Source of the DNA: JBBIND01 sp037444075
GTDB lineage: Bacteria; Acidobacteriota; Terriglobia; Bryobacterales; Bryobacteraceae
DNA length: 64,000 bases
Assembly: GCA_037444075.1 (NCBI GenBank)
Contig: JBBIND010000003.1
Span: 55,245-119,244, forward strand
Direction of reading: 5' to 3'
Below the pieces are notes generated by a model that did no database searches, was not told where the DNA came from, and worked only from the letters and a program-made list of their open reading frames with translations. Shown here one piece after another: positions 17,707-25,798 of the stretch; position 1 is the stretch's first letter; each line of letters opens with the position of its first letter. The translations under genes and the position numbers were made by a program.

Positions 17707-19449
17707 GTGCGGCGCTCCCTTCGAATCCTGCTCCCCTACCTGTTGCGCTACAAGCGCAACCTGACGCTGGGCGCGGCGGCTCTGCTCGGCAGGAATCTTC
17801 TGGCTGTCTCCCTCCCCCTGCTGATTGCCGCCGCGGTAGATTCGCTCACGGCAGGCTTCCGCTTCAGTATCGTCCTTTGGCTATGCGCCGGTCTGGTGGG
17901 CCTTTCGGCGGCAAAGGGTATCTGCCAGTACTGGATGCGCGTCATCCTGATCGGCATCTCGCGGGACATCGAATACGATCTCCGCAATGACTTGTTCGGC
18001 CACCTGGTCAAACTCTCCCAGGATTTCTTCGCGCGCTACCGCACCGGGGACATCATGGCGCGAGCCACCAACGACTTGAACGCCGTGCGCATGATGCTGG
18101 GTCCCGGACTGATGTATTCGACCGACACCATTGTGACCGCCGTGCTCGCCATCACCGTCATGGCCAGCGTCGATTGGCTCCTGACGCTGGTCATGCTGCT
18201 GCCTGCGCCTCTGGTCACGCTGGCGGTGATGGTCTTCGGCAGGCGCATCCACAGGCGCTTCGAACGGATTCAGGAGTTGTTCTCCGACATCAGCAGCCGA
18301 GTGCAGGAGAACATCTCCGGAGTGCGCATCATTCGCGCCTATGTGCAGGAGCAGTCCGAGTTGCAGCAGTTTGAGATGCTCAACCAGGACTACATCCGCC
18401 AGAACTTGCGCCTTGCCAAGATCTCCGGCTTGTTCATGCCTGCCTTGCACGGGTTGATCGGTCTGACGTTTCTGCTCGTGCTCTGGGCGGGCGGGTATCG
18501 TCTGCTCACCGGGCAAATCACGATCGGCAATTTCCTCATGTTCAACGTGTTCATGGGGATGCTCATCTGGCCGATGATCGCTCTCGGTTGGGTGGTGAAT
18601 CTCGTGCAGCGGGGCAACGCCTCTCTCTTCCGGCTGCACGGCGTTCTGAGCGATTCCCCGAGCATCGCCCCGCCTTCCGCACCCCGCGAGCTGCCCGAAC
18701 CCCTCGCCGGCGCTGTCGAGTTTCGGAACGTCCATGTGCGCTACTCCGCGGTCCACGCCGTCCGCGGCGTCACTCTGAGCATTCCCGTGGGAGCCACTGT
18801 GGCGTTTGTGGGGCACACGGGCAGCGGCAAGAGCACCCTCCTCCAATTGGTGCCCCGCATGCTGGATCCCGATTCCGGCGCGGTCCTTGTGGACGGCATC
18901 GATCTGCGCGAAGTCTCTCCGTCCGCTCTCCGCCGGCAGATCGGATTCGTGCCGCAGGAGACGTTCCTGTTCAGCGCTACTCTGGCGGAGAACATTGCCT
19001 TCGGCGTAAAGTCGGCCAGCGAGGAGGAGATCCGGCGCGCGGCGGATCTGGCCGGACTCACCCCCGATGTGGAGGGCTTCCCGGCGGGCTTTCAAACCAT
19101 GATCGGGGAGCGTGGCATCACCCTTTCCGGCGGCCAGAAACAGCGCACGGCGATCGCACGCGCCATCCTGAGAGACCCGCGGATCCTGATTCTGGACGAC
19201 GCTCTTTCGAGCGTGGATACTCTCACCGAGGAGCGCGTGCTCCGGGGTCTCTCGGAAATCATGCGCGGTCGCACTACGATCCTGGTTTCGCACCGCGTTT
19301 CCACGGTCCGCCACGCCGACCGGATCTTCGTTATCGAGAACGGGGCGGTAGCAGAGGAGGGCACCCACGCCGAGTTGCTGAGCCTGAAAGGCTACTACGC
19401 GGACCTCCACCTCAAGCAACAGCTCGAAGAGGAACTACAGGCGATTTAG
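17707..19449 (+). CDS. ABC exporter, MsbA-like (fused permease and ATPase)
   Basis: Half-transporter of 580 aa that should work as a homodimer. The N-terminal six-helix exporter domain (about 1-310) is followed by the ATPase with Walker A GHTGSGKST (about residue 369), the Q-loop in FVPQETFLF, signature LSGGQKQR, Walker B ILILDDALS and the switch His in VSHRVS. The last place in an operon that begins with lpxC suggests a lipid A or phospholipid flippase like MsbA, but multidrug exporters look the same, so this stays an inference from context. The GTG start is four bases after the previous stop. Confidence 0.9.
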   Translation: MRRSLRILLPYLLRYKRNLTLGAAALLGRNLLAVSLPLLIAAAVDSLTAGFRFSIVLWLCAGLVGLSAAKGICQYWMRVILIGISRDIEYDLRNDLFGHLVKLSQDFFARYRTGDIMARATNDLNAVRMMLGPGLMYSTDTIVTAVLAITVMASVDWLLTLVMLLPAPLVTLAVMVFGRRIHRRFERIQELFSDISSRVQENISGVRIIRAYVQEQSELQQFEMLNQDYIRQNLRLAKISGLFMPALHGLIGLTFLLVLWAGGYRLLTGQITIGNFLMFNVFMGMLIWPMIALGWVVNLVQRGNASLFRLHGVLSDSPSIAPPSAPRELPEPLAGAVEFRNVHVRYSAVHAVRGVTLSIPVGATVAFVGHTGSGKSTLLQLVPRMLDPDSGAVLVDGIDLREVSPSALRRQIGFVPQETFLFSATLAENIAFGVKSASEEEIRRAADLAGLTPDVEGFPAGFQTMIGERGITLSGGQKQRTAIARAILRDPRILILDDALSSVDTLTEERVLRGLSEIMRGRTTILVSHRVSTVRHADRIFVIENGAVAEEGTHAELLSLKGYYADLHLKQQLEEELQAI

Positions 19450-19858
19450 CTTCACGCAGCCGGCGTAGGACCACAACAACCCGAGTGAGATCCGGTGGTG
19501 TGCTGAAAGCCAGGCAAGCTGGCGAGGATTCCCACGGGCCAACGTAGCGGGCACCTCACAGATCCGAGACAGCGAATTGTAGAGCGGACGTTCCGCGGGA
19601 AGCCCTCTTTGCATGCTTCCGGGGGGCATCACGGCGGGAGACCGCCGTGCTGGTTCCGCCTCCGGAAACTATCTGCTCCTCAGAAGGAGGCGCAAAATGG
19701 CCCGCCGGAGCCACGCGAACAGAGTGCGCCCAGGCGAAAGAGTGGGTGGGGTAAGTGGTGGGGGCTAGCCCCAATGCCGGGAACCAGGAGAGCTGCCGCG
19801 CGGGTGCGACCTCCGCTTCGCAACCGCGCGGGTTGAGAGGGTATTCGAATCCAGTGGA
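19450..19858. other. Non-coding gap of about 400 bp between the ABC exporter and flp
   Basis: No credible gene is seen here. The region is GC-rich and structured. A hairpin with an 8-bp stem and a GAGA loop lies at 19630-19649 (CACGGCGG / CCGCCGTG). A TGGTTCC at about 19650 can pair with GGAACCA at about 19781, which would close a domain of about 135 nt. The strong hairpin at 19796-19831 is listed separately. I cannot match this to a known RNA family by eye. Confidence 0.4.
19796..19831 (-). terminator. Strong hairpin downstream of the Flp pilin gene
   Basis: The stem is 14 bp with one mismatch (CCGCGCGGGTGCGA / TCGCAACCGCGCGG) and an 8-base loop. It lies 27 bases after the flp stop on the minus strand. 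There is no T-run, so it may be a weak terminator or a stabilising 3' hairpin for an abundant pilin mRNA. Confidence 0.45.
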
Positions 19859-20050
19859 CTAGCCGGCGGCAGCGGTGAGGCGGTCTTGGACCTTCGAGAA
19901 GATCGTGCTGATGCTAGCGGAGACATCAGGCATGATGGCTCCGGCGGCGACGGCGACGAACCCCGCCATCAAGGCGTATTCGATGAGGTCCTGGCCACGG
20001 GTGTCTTTCCAGATCCGCAGTTTCCAGATCACGTCTACAAAACGCTTCAT
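19859..20050 (-). CDS. flp: Flp/Fap-type pilin
   Basis: Small type IVb pilin of 63 aa. It has a basic head (MKRFVDVIWKLRIWKD), the prepilin-type G-Q-D-L-I-E-Y junction at about residues 19-25, then one hydrophobic helix (ALMAGFVAVAAGAIMP) and a short polar tail. Tad-type peptidases cut just before the Glu-containing stretch and the helix packs in the pilus core. No tad/cpa secretion genes are in the window, so this is an orphan pilin locus, common in Acidobacteriota. The ATG at 20050 is preferred because the longer open frame upstream is not pilin-like. A candidate sigma-54 site lies at the right distance upstream. Confidence 0.88.
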   Translation of the reverse strand: MKRFVDVIWKLRIWKDTRGQDLIEYALMAGFVAVAAGAIMPDVSASISTIFSKVQDRLTAAAG

Positions 20051-20087
20051 ACTTTTAGTGGTTCTCCTCTTCCAGCAATGTGGAGTG

Positions 20088-20102
20088 GCAGTTGCTATGC
20101 CA
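20088..20102 (-). promoter_or_regulatory. Candidate sigma-54 (-24/-12) promoter of flp
   Basis: On the minus strand the sequence reads TGGCAT-AGCAA-CTGC, close to the sigma-54 consensus TGGCAC-N5-TTGC with correct spacing. It would place the transcript start about 25-28 bases before the flp ATG, just upstream of GAGGAG (20064-20069). Two positions deviate from consensus. Confidence 0.4.
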
Positions 20103-20410
20103 ATAGTGTTTTCGGCATGTTTCGCGGATTTCTTTAGAGGTTTTCGAAGAGGAGCGGATCTTCCCAATCCGCCCGAAGAGCGGGGGCGTTCAAGGCGCCA
20201 CGAACAGCCCGGGTCAGGGTGCCGCCGCCCGCCTCCAGCCGCACTGCTAAGTGATAGACAAGAAAAGCCTAAGCACTCAAAGCGGATCCCAGGGCACGGA
20301 AAGAACCTCAGCCGGAGCGGTACGGACGGTTAGCGCCATTCCTCAGCCGCCTCGGCCGGTTCGCCCTCAACTGAGGCTTCCGAGCCATGCCGAGCCGGCC
20401 GTGTTCCCCC
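20103..20410. other. Gap between flp and argJ
   Basis: This 308-bp stretch follows the argJ stop (minus strand) and precedes flp on the same strand. No gene is supported. It may contain upstream activator sites for the sigma-54 promoter, but no clear inverted repeat pair is visible. Confidence 0.3.
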
Positions 20411-21589
20411 TCAGGTGCGGTAGCTTGCGTTGATGCGGATATAGTCCTCGGTGAAATCGCAGGTCCAGAAGCGAGCTTCGCCCTTGCCCTTGCCGAGGAT
20501 GTTGAAGCGAATCAGGCACTCGCCATCATCGAGTCCGGCCTTCAGTTGCTGCTCGGAGAACTCCGCCGCGCGGCCCTCGCGGCAGACGGAAACGCCCTGA
20601 AGCAAAATGTCCACCCTCCCGGGGTCGAAGGGCACACCGGCGTTGCCCGCCGCGGAGAGGATGCGTCCCCAGTTAGGATCGCAGCCCGCAATGGCCGTTT
20701 TCACCAGCGGCGAGTTCGCTATGGCCCGGGCGATACGCGCGGCTGAGGTGTCGTCTTTCGCTCCAGCAACGTGAACGAGGATGAGTTTCCGGGCGCCCTC
20801 GCCGTCACGGGCGATTTTCTCGGCCAGGTCCTCCAGCACCCACGTCAATACCTCTTGCACCACCATCCGTGCTTTCTCATCCGGACGTGCTCCTCCGGCG
20901 CCGTTGGCCAAGAGCACCAGCGTGTCGTTGGTCGAAGTGTCCCCGTCTACCGAGAGACGATGGAAACTGCGGTCCGCGGCGGCAACCAGCATCTGCTTCA
21001 GATGCACCGGAGCGATGGCAGCATCGGTCACCACGAACGCCAGCGTAGTGGCCATGTTCGGGTGAATCATGCCGGCGCCCTTTGCCATTCCTGCAATGCG
21101 CACCGTGGCCTCCCGCAACGGAACTTCCCCGAACGCCATTTTCGGCAGGTTGTCCGTTGTCATGATGGCCCTGGCCACGTCGTCGAAACTGGCCTCAGAC
21201 AAGGACTCGACGAGCCTTGGCAGGGCAGAGGTGATCAGCGAACCGTCCAACTCGACGCCAATGACGCCCGTCGAAGCAGGCAGTATCTGAGTCATCGGTA
21301 CGTCCAGCAACTTCGCCAGCTCACGGCAGCTTTCCAGAGCCACACTGTCTCCGGTGCGTGTGGCGCAATTGGCGTTTCCGGCATTCACCAGGATGGCCCG
21401 GGACTTGCCCCGGCTGGCACGCAAGTGCTTGCGCGACAGTCTCACCGGGGACGCCTGCACGAGATTGGTAGTGAACAGCGCTGCTGCGTTAGCCGGTTCG
21501 TCAGAGTAAATCAGCGCAAGGTCCTCCTTGGCTGCTTTACGAATGCCAGCGTACGTGGATGAGTATCGATAGCCGTATGGGAACTTCAA
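20411..21589 (-). CDS. argJ: Bifunctional glutamate N-acetyltransferase/amino-acid acetyltransferase
   Basis: Arginine-pathway enzyme of 392 aa that moves the acetyl group from N-acetylornithine to glutamate and, in the bifunctional type, also uses acetyl-CoA. It is made as a precursor that cuts itself; the cleavage site Ala180-Thr181 lies in GAGMIHPNMATTLAF, with Thr181 as the nucleophile. Other landmarks are LVNAGNANCATRTG, the oxyanion-hole segment ASTGVIG and CDPNWGRI. The start is TTG, overlapping the fmt stop. It is last in a four-gene run aroC-def-fmt-argJ. Confidence 0.95.
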   Translation of the reverse strand: MKFPYGYRYSSTYAGIRKAAKEDLALIYSDEPANAAALFTTNLVQASPVRLSRKHLRASRGKSRAILVNAGNANCATRTGDSVALESCRELAKLLDVPMTQILPASTGVIGVELDGSLITSALPRLVESLSEASFDDVARAIMTTDNLPKMAFGEVPLREATVRIAGMAKGAGMIHPNMATTLAFVVTDAAIAPVHLKQMLVAAADRSFHRLSVDGDTSTNDTLVLLANGAGGARPDEKARMVVQEVLTWVLEDLAEKIARDGEGARKLILVHVAGAKDDTSAARIARAIANSPLVKTAIAGCDPNWGRILSAAGNAGVPFDPGRVDILLQGVSVCREGRAAEFSEQQLKAGLDDGECLIRFNILGKGKGEARFWTCDFTEDYIRINASYRT

Positions 21590-22527
21590 ACTGCCACATC
21601 TCCTAAAACTTCATTCTCCGCCAACCGCCAGCCCCTCAGGAACTCCGTTGATGCGAGCCGCTTCCTTCCTTCGAGTTGAATCTCCAACAATTCCAGCGCG
21701 GAGCCCTCGCCGCAAGCCGCCAGTAAACGATCACCTGACGCGCGCAGCGTGCCCGGGTTGCCTTCGCCAGGCTGTTCAGCGAGGCGGGCGTTCCACACCA
21801 GCAGGTTCTGGCCGCGCAGGGTGGTGTAGATCCCCGGCCAGGGTTGGAACCCGCGCCACCGGTTGTAGATGTTGCGGGCAGGCCAGGTCCAGTCGATGCG
21901 CCCGTCCTCTTTTTTGAGCAAGGGCGCCAGTGTGGCGGCGGCGTGATCCTGCGGGCGCGGGGTGATCACGCCTGCTTCGAGACCTCTCAGCGTTTCCGCC
22001 AGCAGCGCCGCGCCCATCTGCGAGAGCCGAACGCCTAACTCGACCGCTGTTTCCTCCGGGCCAATGGCTGTCTCGCGCACGAGCAGGATGTCACCGGTAT
22101 CGAGACCGGCGTCAATCCGCATCGTCGTTACCCCTGTCCGCACTTCACCATTGGCAATGGCCCATTGCACCGGCGCGGCGCCCCGGTATTTCGGCAGCAG
22201 GGAAGCGTGGACATTGATGATGCCGAGCGAAACCAGGTCGATTACGGACTGAGGGATGATCTGCCCGTACCCAACTACGGCCATCGCGTCCGCCTTCAAA
22301 CCAGCCAGCCACTCCACCACTTCAGGGCGGCGGATTCTCTCCGGCTGATGCACCGGCAAGGCGAGCCGTTCCGCGGCTTCTTTTACGGGGGGAGGGCTGA
22401 GCCGCCTTTCCCGCCCTCGCGGCCGGTCCGGTTGCGTGACCACGGCGGCAATTTCAAAACCCTCCTCGGACAACGTCTCGAGAGACGGGACCGCAAACGC
22501 CGGCGTTCCTAGAAAGATTAGCCTCAA
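21586..22527 (-). CDS. fmt: Methionyl-tRNA formyltransferase
   Basis: Formylates initiator Met-tRNA with 10-formyl-THF; 313 aa, usual size. The N-terminal Rossmann-like domain has LRLIFLGTPAFAVPSLE, the loop RPRGRERR, the catalytic NVHASLLPKYRGAAPVQWA and the Asp of DAGLDTGDIL; the C-terminal OB-fold follows. The start is TTG overlapping the def stop, and the end overlaps the argJ start, so all three are translationally coupled. The def-fmt pairing is a classic arrangement, because deformylase undoes the formyl mark. Confidence 0.95.
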   Translation of the reverse strand: MRLIFLGTPAFAVPSLETLSEEGFEIAAVVTQPDRPRGRERRLSPPPVKEAAERLALPVHQPERIRRPEVVEWLAGLKADAMAVVGYGQIIPQSVIDLVSLGIINVHASLLPKYRGAAPVQWAIANGEVRTGVTTMRIDAGLDTGDILLVRETAIGPEETAVELGVRLSQMGAALLAETLRGLEAGVITPRPQDHAAATLAPLLKKEDGRIDWTWPARNIYNRWRGFQPWPGIYTTLRGQNLLVWNARLAEQPGEGNPGTLRASGDRLLAACGEGSALELLEIQLEGRKRLASTEFLRGWRLAENEVLGDVAV

Positions 22528-23039
22528 CCCAAATCCCCGGATTGCGCGAGCTTTCGGATTTTCCTGCGGATCAGGTCCCTCTTCAGGGCACTGAGGCGCG
22601 AAAGATAAAGCACACCGTTGAGATGGTCTGTTTCATGCAGCAGCACGCGCGCCAGCAACCCCTCTCCCGTGAGTTGGAACCACTTGCCTGCGGGGTCCTG
22701 CGCGCGCACCGTAACGCGTTCCGCTCGCGTGACTCGTTCCCGGAAACCGGGAACGCTCAAGCAGCCCTCTTCCTGAGTCTGCTTGCCCACCGTGGAAAGA
22801 ATCTCTGGGTTGATCAGCACGTAGCGTTGTGCCGGATCCTCTCCCGCCGAACAATCCACCACCGTCAGGCGCTTCGGGATGCCTATCTGCGGAGCTGCCA
22901 GCCCAACGCCCCGGTGCGCGTACATCGACTCGAACATGTCCGCAATCAGCTTCTGCAGTTCCGGCGTACAAAACTCCGTAATTGTCTCGGCCGGAGTCTC
23001 CAGGACTGAATCGCCGAACTTGACCAGCGGGTAGATCAT
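22524..23039 (-). CDS. def: Peptide deformylase
   Basis: Metalloenzyme that removes the formyl group from nascent proteins; 171 aa. The three motifs are complete: GVGLAAPQIG (44-53), EGCLSVPG with metal ligand Cys93, and HETDH (135-139) with two metal-binding His and the catalytic Glu. The ATG at 23039 shares one base with the aroC stop (TGATG arrangement). The open frame continues upstream inside aroC, but that part is not family-like. Confidence 0.95.
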   Translation of the reverse strand: MIYPLVKFGDSVLETPAETITEFCTPELQKLIADMFESMYAHRGVGLAAPQIGIPKRLTVVDCSAGEDPAQRYVLINPEILSTVGKQTQEEGCLSVPGFRERVTRAERVTVRAQDPAGKWFQLTGEGLLARVLLHETDHLNGVLYLSRLSALKRDLIRRKIRKLAQSGDLG

Positions 23040-24205
23040 CAGAATCTTCTCACCTGTTCCAGATAGCCGGCGTGGTTGCGCCGCGTTTCTTCGAGAGAAT
23101 CTCCCCCGAATTTTTCGAGCATCGCCTGCGCCAGCACCAGCGCCACCATGGCTTCGGCGACAACGCCTGCTGCCGGCACTACGCACACATCGCTGCGTTC
23201 ATACGCGGCGGGTGCAGGCTCCCGGGTAACCATGTCCACCGATTCGAGCGGACGGCGCAACGTGGAGATCGGCTTGAGCCAACCGCGCACCACGACGTCC
23301 TCACCATTGGTGATGCCGCCCTCGATTCCTCCCGCCCGGTTGGAGCCGCGAGTGAAGCGCCGGGCCGTGGAATCGTAATGGATGGTGTCTTGCACGCGCG
23401 AACCGCATGCGCCGGCGCCTTCTGAGGCGGAGCCTATTTCCACGCCTTTGACCGCCTGTACCGACATGACGGCCTGCGCCAGCCGTCCATCCAGCCGGGT
23501 GTCCCAACTGATGTGAGAGCCCAATCCCGGAGGCACGTTCCGCGCCACCACTTCGAAGACGCCTCCCACCGTATCGCCGGTGCGCAGCACCTCGTCCACT
23601 ACGGCTTTCATGCGCTCTTCGGCCGCGGCGTCCACGCAACCCAGCAGAACGGTATCACGCAGGCTGAGGGCATGGATTTCCTCCCAGCTGACCGTCCGGT
23701 CGAGGCTGGCTGGACCGACTGCCGTCACGTGGCTCAGCACGTGAATATCGAACGCCTTCAGGAATTGCTTGGCGATAGCCCCGGCAGCCACGCGCGCGGC
23801 CGTCTCTCTGGCGCTGGACCGCTCCAGGATGTAGCGCGCGTCATGGAAGTTGTACTTCAGCCCTCCAGCCAGGTCCGCATGGCCAGGCCGCGGGCGCGTC
23901 ACGGGGCGCAGTTTGGCGCCTTCGCGGGCTTCCACGGCGAGCGCCTCAGTCCAGTTATCCCAGTCTTTGTTCTCGATCAGGATGGCCACCGGGGAGCCGA
24001 TGGTCTCCGAGTGCCGCACGCCGGAGACGATCCTCGCCCGGTCGGTCTCGATCTTCATCCGGCCGCCTCGGCCGTAGCCCTGCTGGCGGCGCCACAACTC
24101 CCGGTTGATCTCTTCAAGAGAAATCGGAACTCCGGCCGGCAAACCGGTGAGCGTGGCAACCAGGCACTCACCGTGAGATTCTCCGGCAGTCTCGAAGCGC
24201 AGCAT
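23039..24205 (-). CDS. aroC: Chorismate synthase
   Basis: Last shared step of aromatic amino acid synthesis, making chorismate from EPSP with reduced FMN; 388 aa. Landmarks are the start MLRFETAGESHGE, the RQQGYGRGGRMKIE segment, PRPGHADLAGGLKY, SSARETAARVAAGA and the Arg/Asp-rich C-terminal core. The ATG at 24205 gives the conserved N-terminus; the same frame stays open for about 1.3 kb more, antisense to the sulfatase gene, which is only a GC effect. It heads the aroC-def-fmt-argJ run and is divergent from the sulfatase. Confidence 0.96.
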   Translation of the reverse strand: MLRFETAGESHGECLVATLTGLPAGVPISLEEINRELWRRQQGYGRGGRMKIETDRARIVSGVRHSETIGSPVAILIENKDWDNWTEALAVEAREGAKLRPVTRPRPGHADLAGGLKYNFHDARYILERSSARETAARVAAGAIAKQFLKAFDIHVLSHVTAVGPASLDRTVSWEEIHALSLRDTVLLGCVDAAAEERMKAVVDEVLRTGDTVGGVFEVVARNVPPGLGSHISWDTRLDGRLAQAVMSVQAVKGVEIGSASEGAGACGSRVQDTIHYDSTARRFTRGSNRAGGIEGGITNGEDVVVRGWLKPISTLRRPLESVDMVTREPAPAAYERSDVCVVPAAGVVAEAMVALVLAQAMLEKFGGDSLEETRRNHAGYLEQVRRF

Positions 24206-24334
24206 AGGGAAAGACCCATGGTAGCCAGCCAGGAAAACGCCAGGCAACTGGAGCTGTTTCAATGGCGCGTGGGTTGGGGTCCCGATGTGATGCTCGGCCG
24301 GTTGAGATAAGATCTGGCAGAAGGGGTTTTGGCT

Positions 24335-25777
24335 ATGCCAGGTTTCCATGGCCGGCGTGACTTCCTGCGCGGCGCCGGCGCGGCTTTCGTTCTCGGTTCC
24401 CGCGTTCGGGCTGCGTCCAAGCGTCCGAACATCCTGATCCTGTTCGGAGACGACCAGCGCCACGACACCATCGGGGCGCTGAACAACCGCGAAATCCGGA
24501 CTCCCCATCTCGACCGCCTGATCCGGTCCGGCACCGCCTTCACCAATGCGCACATTATGGGAGGCAACCAGGGCGCTGTCTGCGTGCCCAGCCGCGCGAT
24601 GTTGCTTTCCGGGCAGAGCCTGTTCCGCGCTACGGACTGCTTCAACGCCTTGAATAGGGGCGGAACGGACGCGGCTGCCTGTACGCTTTTCCCCGAGTTG
24701 CTCCGCCAGGCGGGGTACACCACCTTCGGCACCGGCAAGTGGCACAACGGCGAACAAACTTATGCGCGCTGTTTCACCGCCGGCGGGAACATCTTCTTTG
24801 GCGGCATGTCCGATCATGACCGTGTTCCCATCGCCGATTTCGACCCGGCCGGGCGCTATCCCCGCGACAAACGTCGTACCGCGGACGGGTTTTCGAGCGA
24901 ACTGTTCAGCGACGCCGCGGTAAACTTCCTCCGCGGCCACAAGGGCGGCAATCCGTTCCTGGCCTACGTTTCCTACACCGCGCCGCATGACCCGCGAACG
25001 CCGCCGAAAACTTATGCGGACATGTACCCGCCGCAGAAGATCGCCCTGCCGAAGAACTTCCTGCCCGAGCATCCTTTCGACAATGGTGATCTCAAATTGC
25101 GCGACGAAAACCTCGCACCCTGGCCGCGCACGCCGGAGATCATTCGTGAACACATCGCGGCTTACTACGGCATGATCACGCACATGGATGCGCAGATCGG
25201 CCGCGTGTTGGACACGCTCGAGGAAACCGGCCACGCGCGCCATACGATCGTCATCTTTGCCGCCGACAACGGCCTGGCCGTAGGGCAGCACGGACTGCTC
25301 GGCAAGCAGAACCTGTACGACCATAGCCTGCGCGTGCCGCTGATCTTCAGTGGACCTGGCATCCCGGGAGGCCGCAGAGTGGACTCCCTCTGCTACCTGT
25401 ACGACATCTACCCGACGCTGTGCCGTCAGCTCGGGCTTTCGGTGCCCTCCAGCGTGGAAGGCATTGATCTGGCGCCCGCCTTGAAGCATCCCCGTGCGCC
25501 GCTGCGTTCGGACCTGTTTTTCGCCTACCGCCATTTCCAGCGCGGAGTGCGGTCCGGCAACTGGAAGTTGATGCTTTACAATGTCGGCGGGCAGATCACC
25601 ACGCAGTTGTTCGACACCCGCTCGGATCCCTGGGAGATGGAGAACCTGGCCGGGCGTGGTTCGCAGGCCGCGCGCGTACGCGAGCTTACGGCTCTGCTCA
25701 AGGATTGGATGAAACGAACCGGAGACTCCATGAATCTGGATCTACCGAATTGGGGCCACCGCCCTCTGGCAGGATAA
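24335..25777 (+). CDS. Tat-exported sulfatase
   Basis: Type I sulfatase of 480 aa. The N-terminus has a twin-Arg signal (GRRDFLRGAGAAFVLG). The metal-binding start ILILFGDDQRHDTIG, the formylglycine site CVPSR (Cys83, the residue matured to formylglycine) and IVIFAADNGLAVGQHG are intact. Such enzymes release sulfate from carbohydrate or other sulfate esters outside the cytoplasm; the substrate is unknown. The ATG at 24335 has AAGGGG eight bases upstream. It is followed after 21 bases by the double-DUF1080 gene, so the two probably form an operon for breaking down a sulfated glycan. Confidence 0.9.
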   Translation: MPGFHGRRDFLRGAGAAFVLGSRVRAASKRPNILILFGDDQRHDTIGALNNREIRTPHLDRLIRSGTAFTNAHIMGGNQGAVCVPSRAMLLSGQSLFRATDCFNALNRGGTDAAACTLFPELLRQAGYTTFGTGKWHNGEQTYARCFTAGGNIFFGGMSDHDRVPIADFDPAGRYPRDKRRTADGFSSELFSDAAVNFLRGHKGGNPFLAYVSYTAPHDPRTPPKTYADMYPPQKIALPKNFLPEHPFDNGDLKLRDENLAPWPRTPEIIREHIAAYYGMITHMDAQIGRVLDTLEETGHARHTIVIFAADNGLAVGQHGLLGKQNLYDHSLRVPLIFSGPGIPGGRRVDSLCYLYDIYPTLCRQLGLSVPSSVEGIDLAPALKHPRAPLRSDLFFAYRHFQRGVRSGNWKLMLYNVGGQITTQLFDTRSDPWEMENLAGRGSQAARVRELTALLKDWMKRTGDSMNLDLPNWGHRPLAG

Positions 25778-25798
25778 CGGCCCAAGCAGGAGGCAAAC

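Noticed and set aside
17881..19419. A 512-codon open frame antisense to the ABC exporter
   Set aside because: His/Gln/Asp/Arg-rich composition without hydrophobic core; the plus strand has a complete exporter with all motifs.
19690..19800. Possible riboswitch or RNase P-like motif (GGGTGGGGTAAG, ACCAGGAGAGCTGCC)
   Set aside because: Only short pieces resemble such RNAs; the conserved cores and their order are missing. Kept only as an unexplained structured region.
19556..19836. Two short open frames in the gap before flp
   Set aside because: No start context, no family likeness, and they overlap strong RNA hairpins.
24206..25534. A long open frame on the minus strand that continues aroC upstream, antisense to the sulfatase
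   Set aside because: It has no family likeness before MLRFETAGESHGE and mirrors the codon pattern of the sulfatase; it is a GC-driven shadow.
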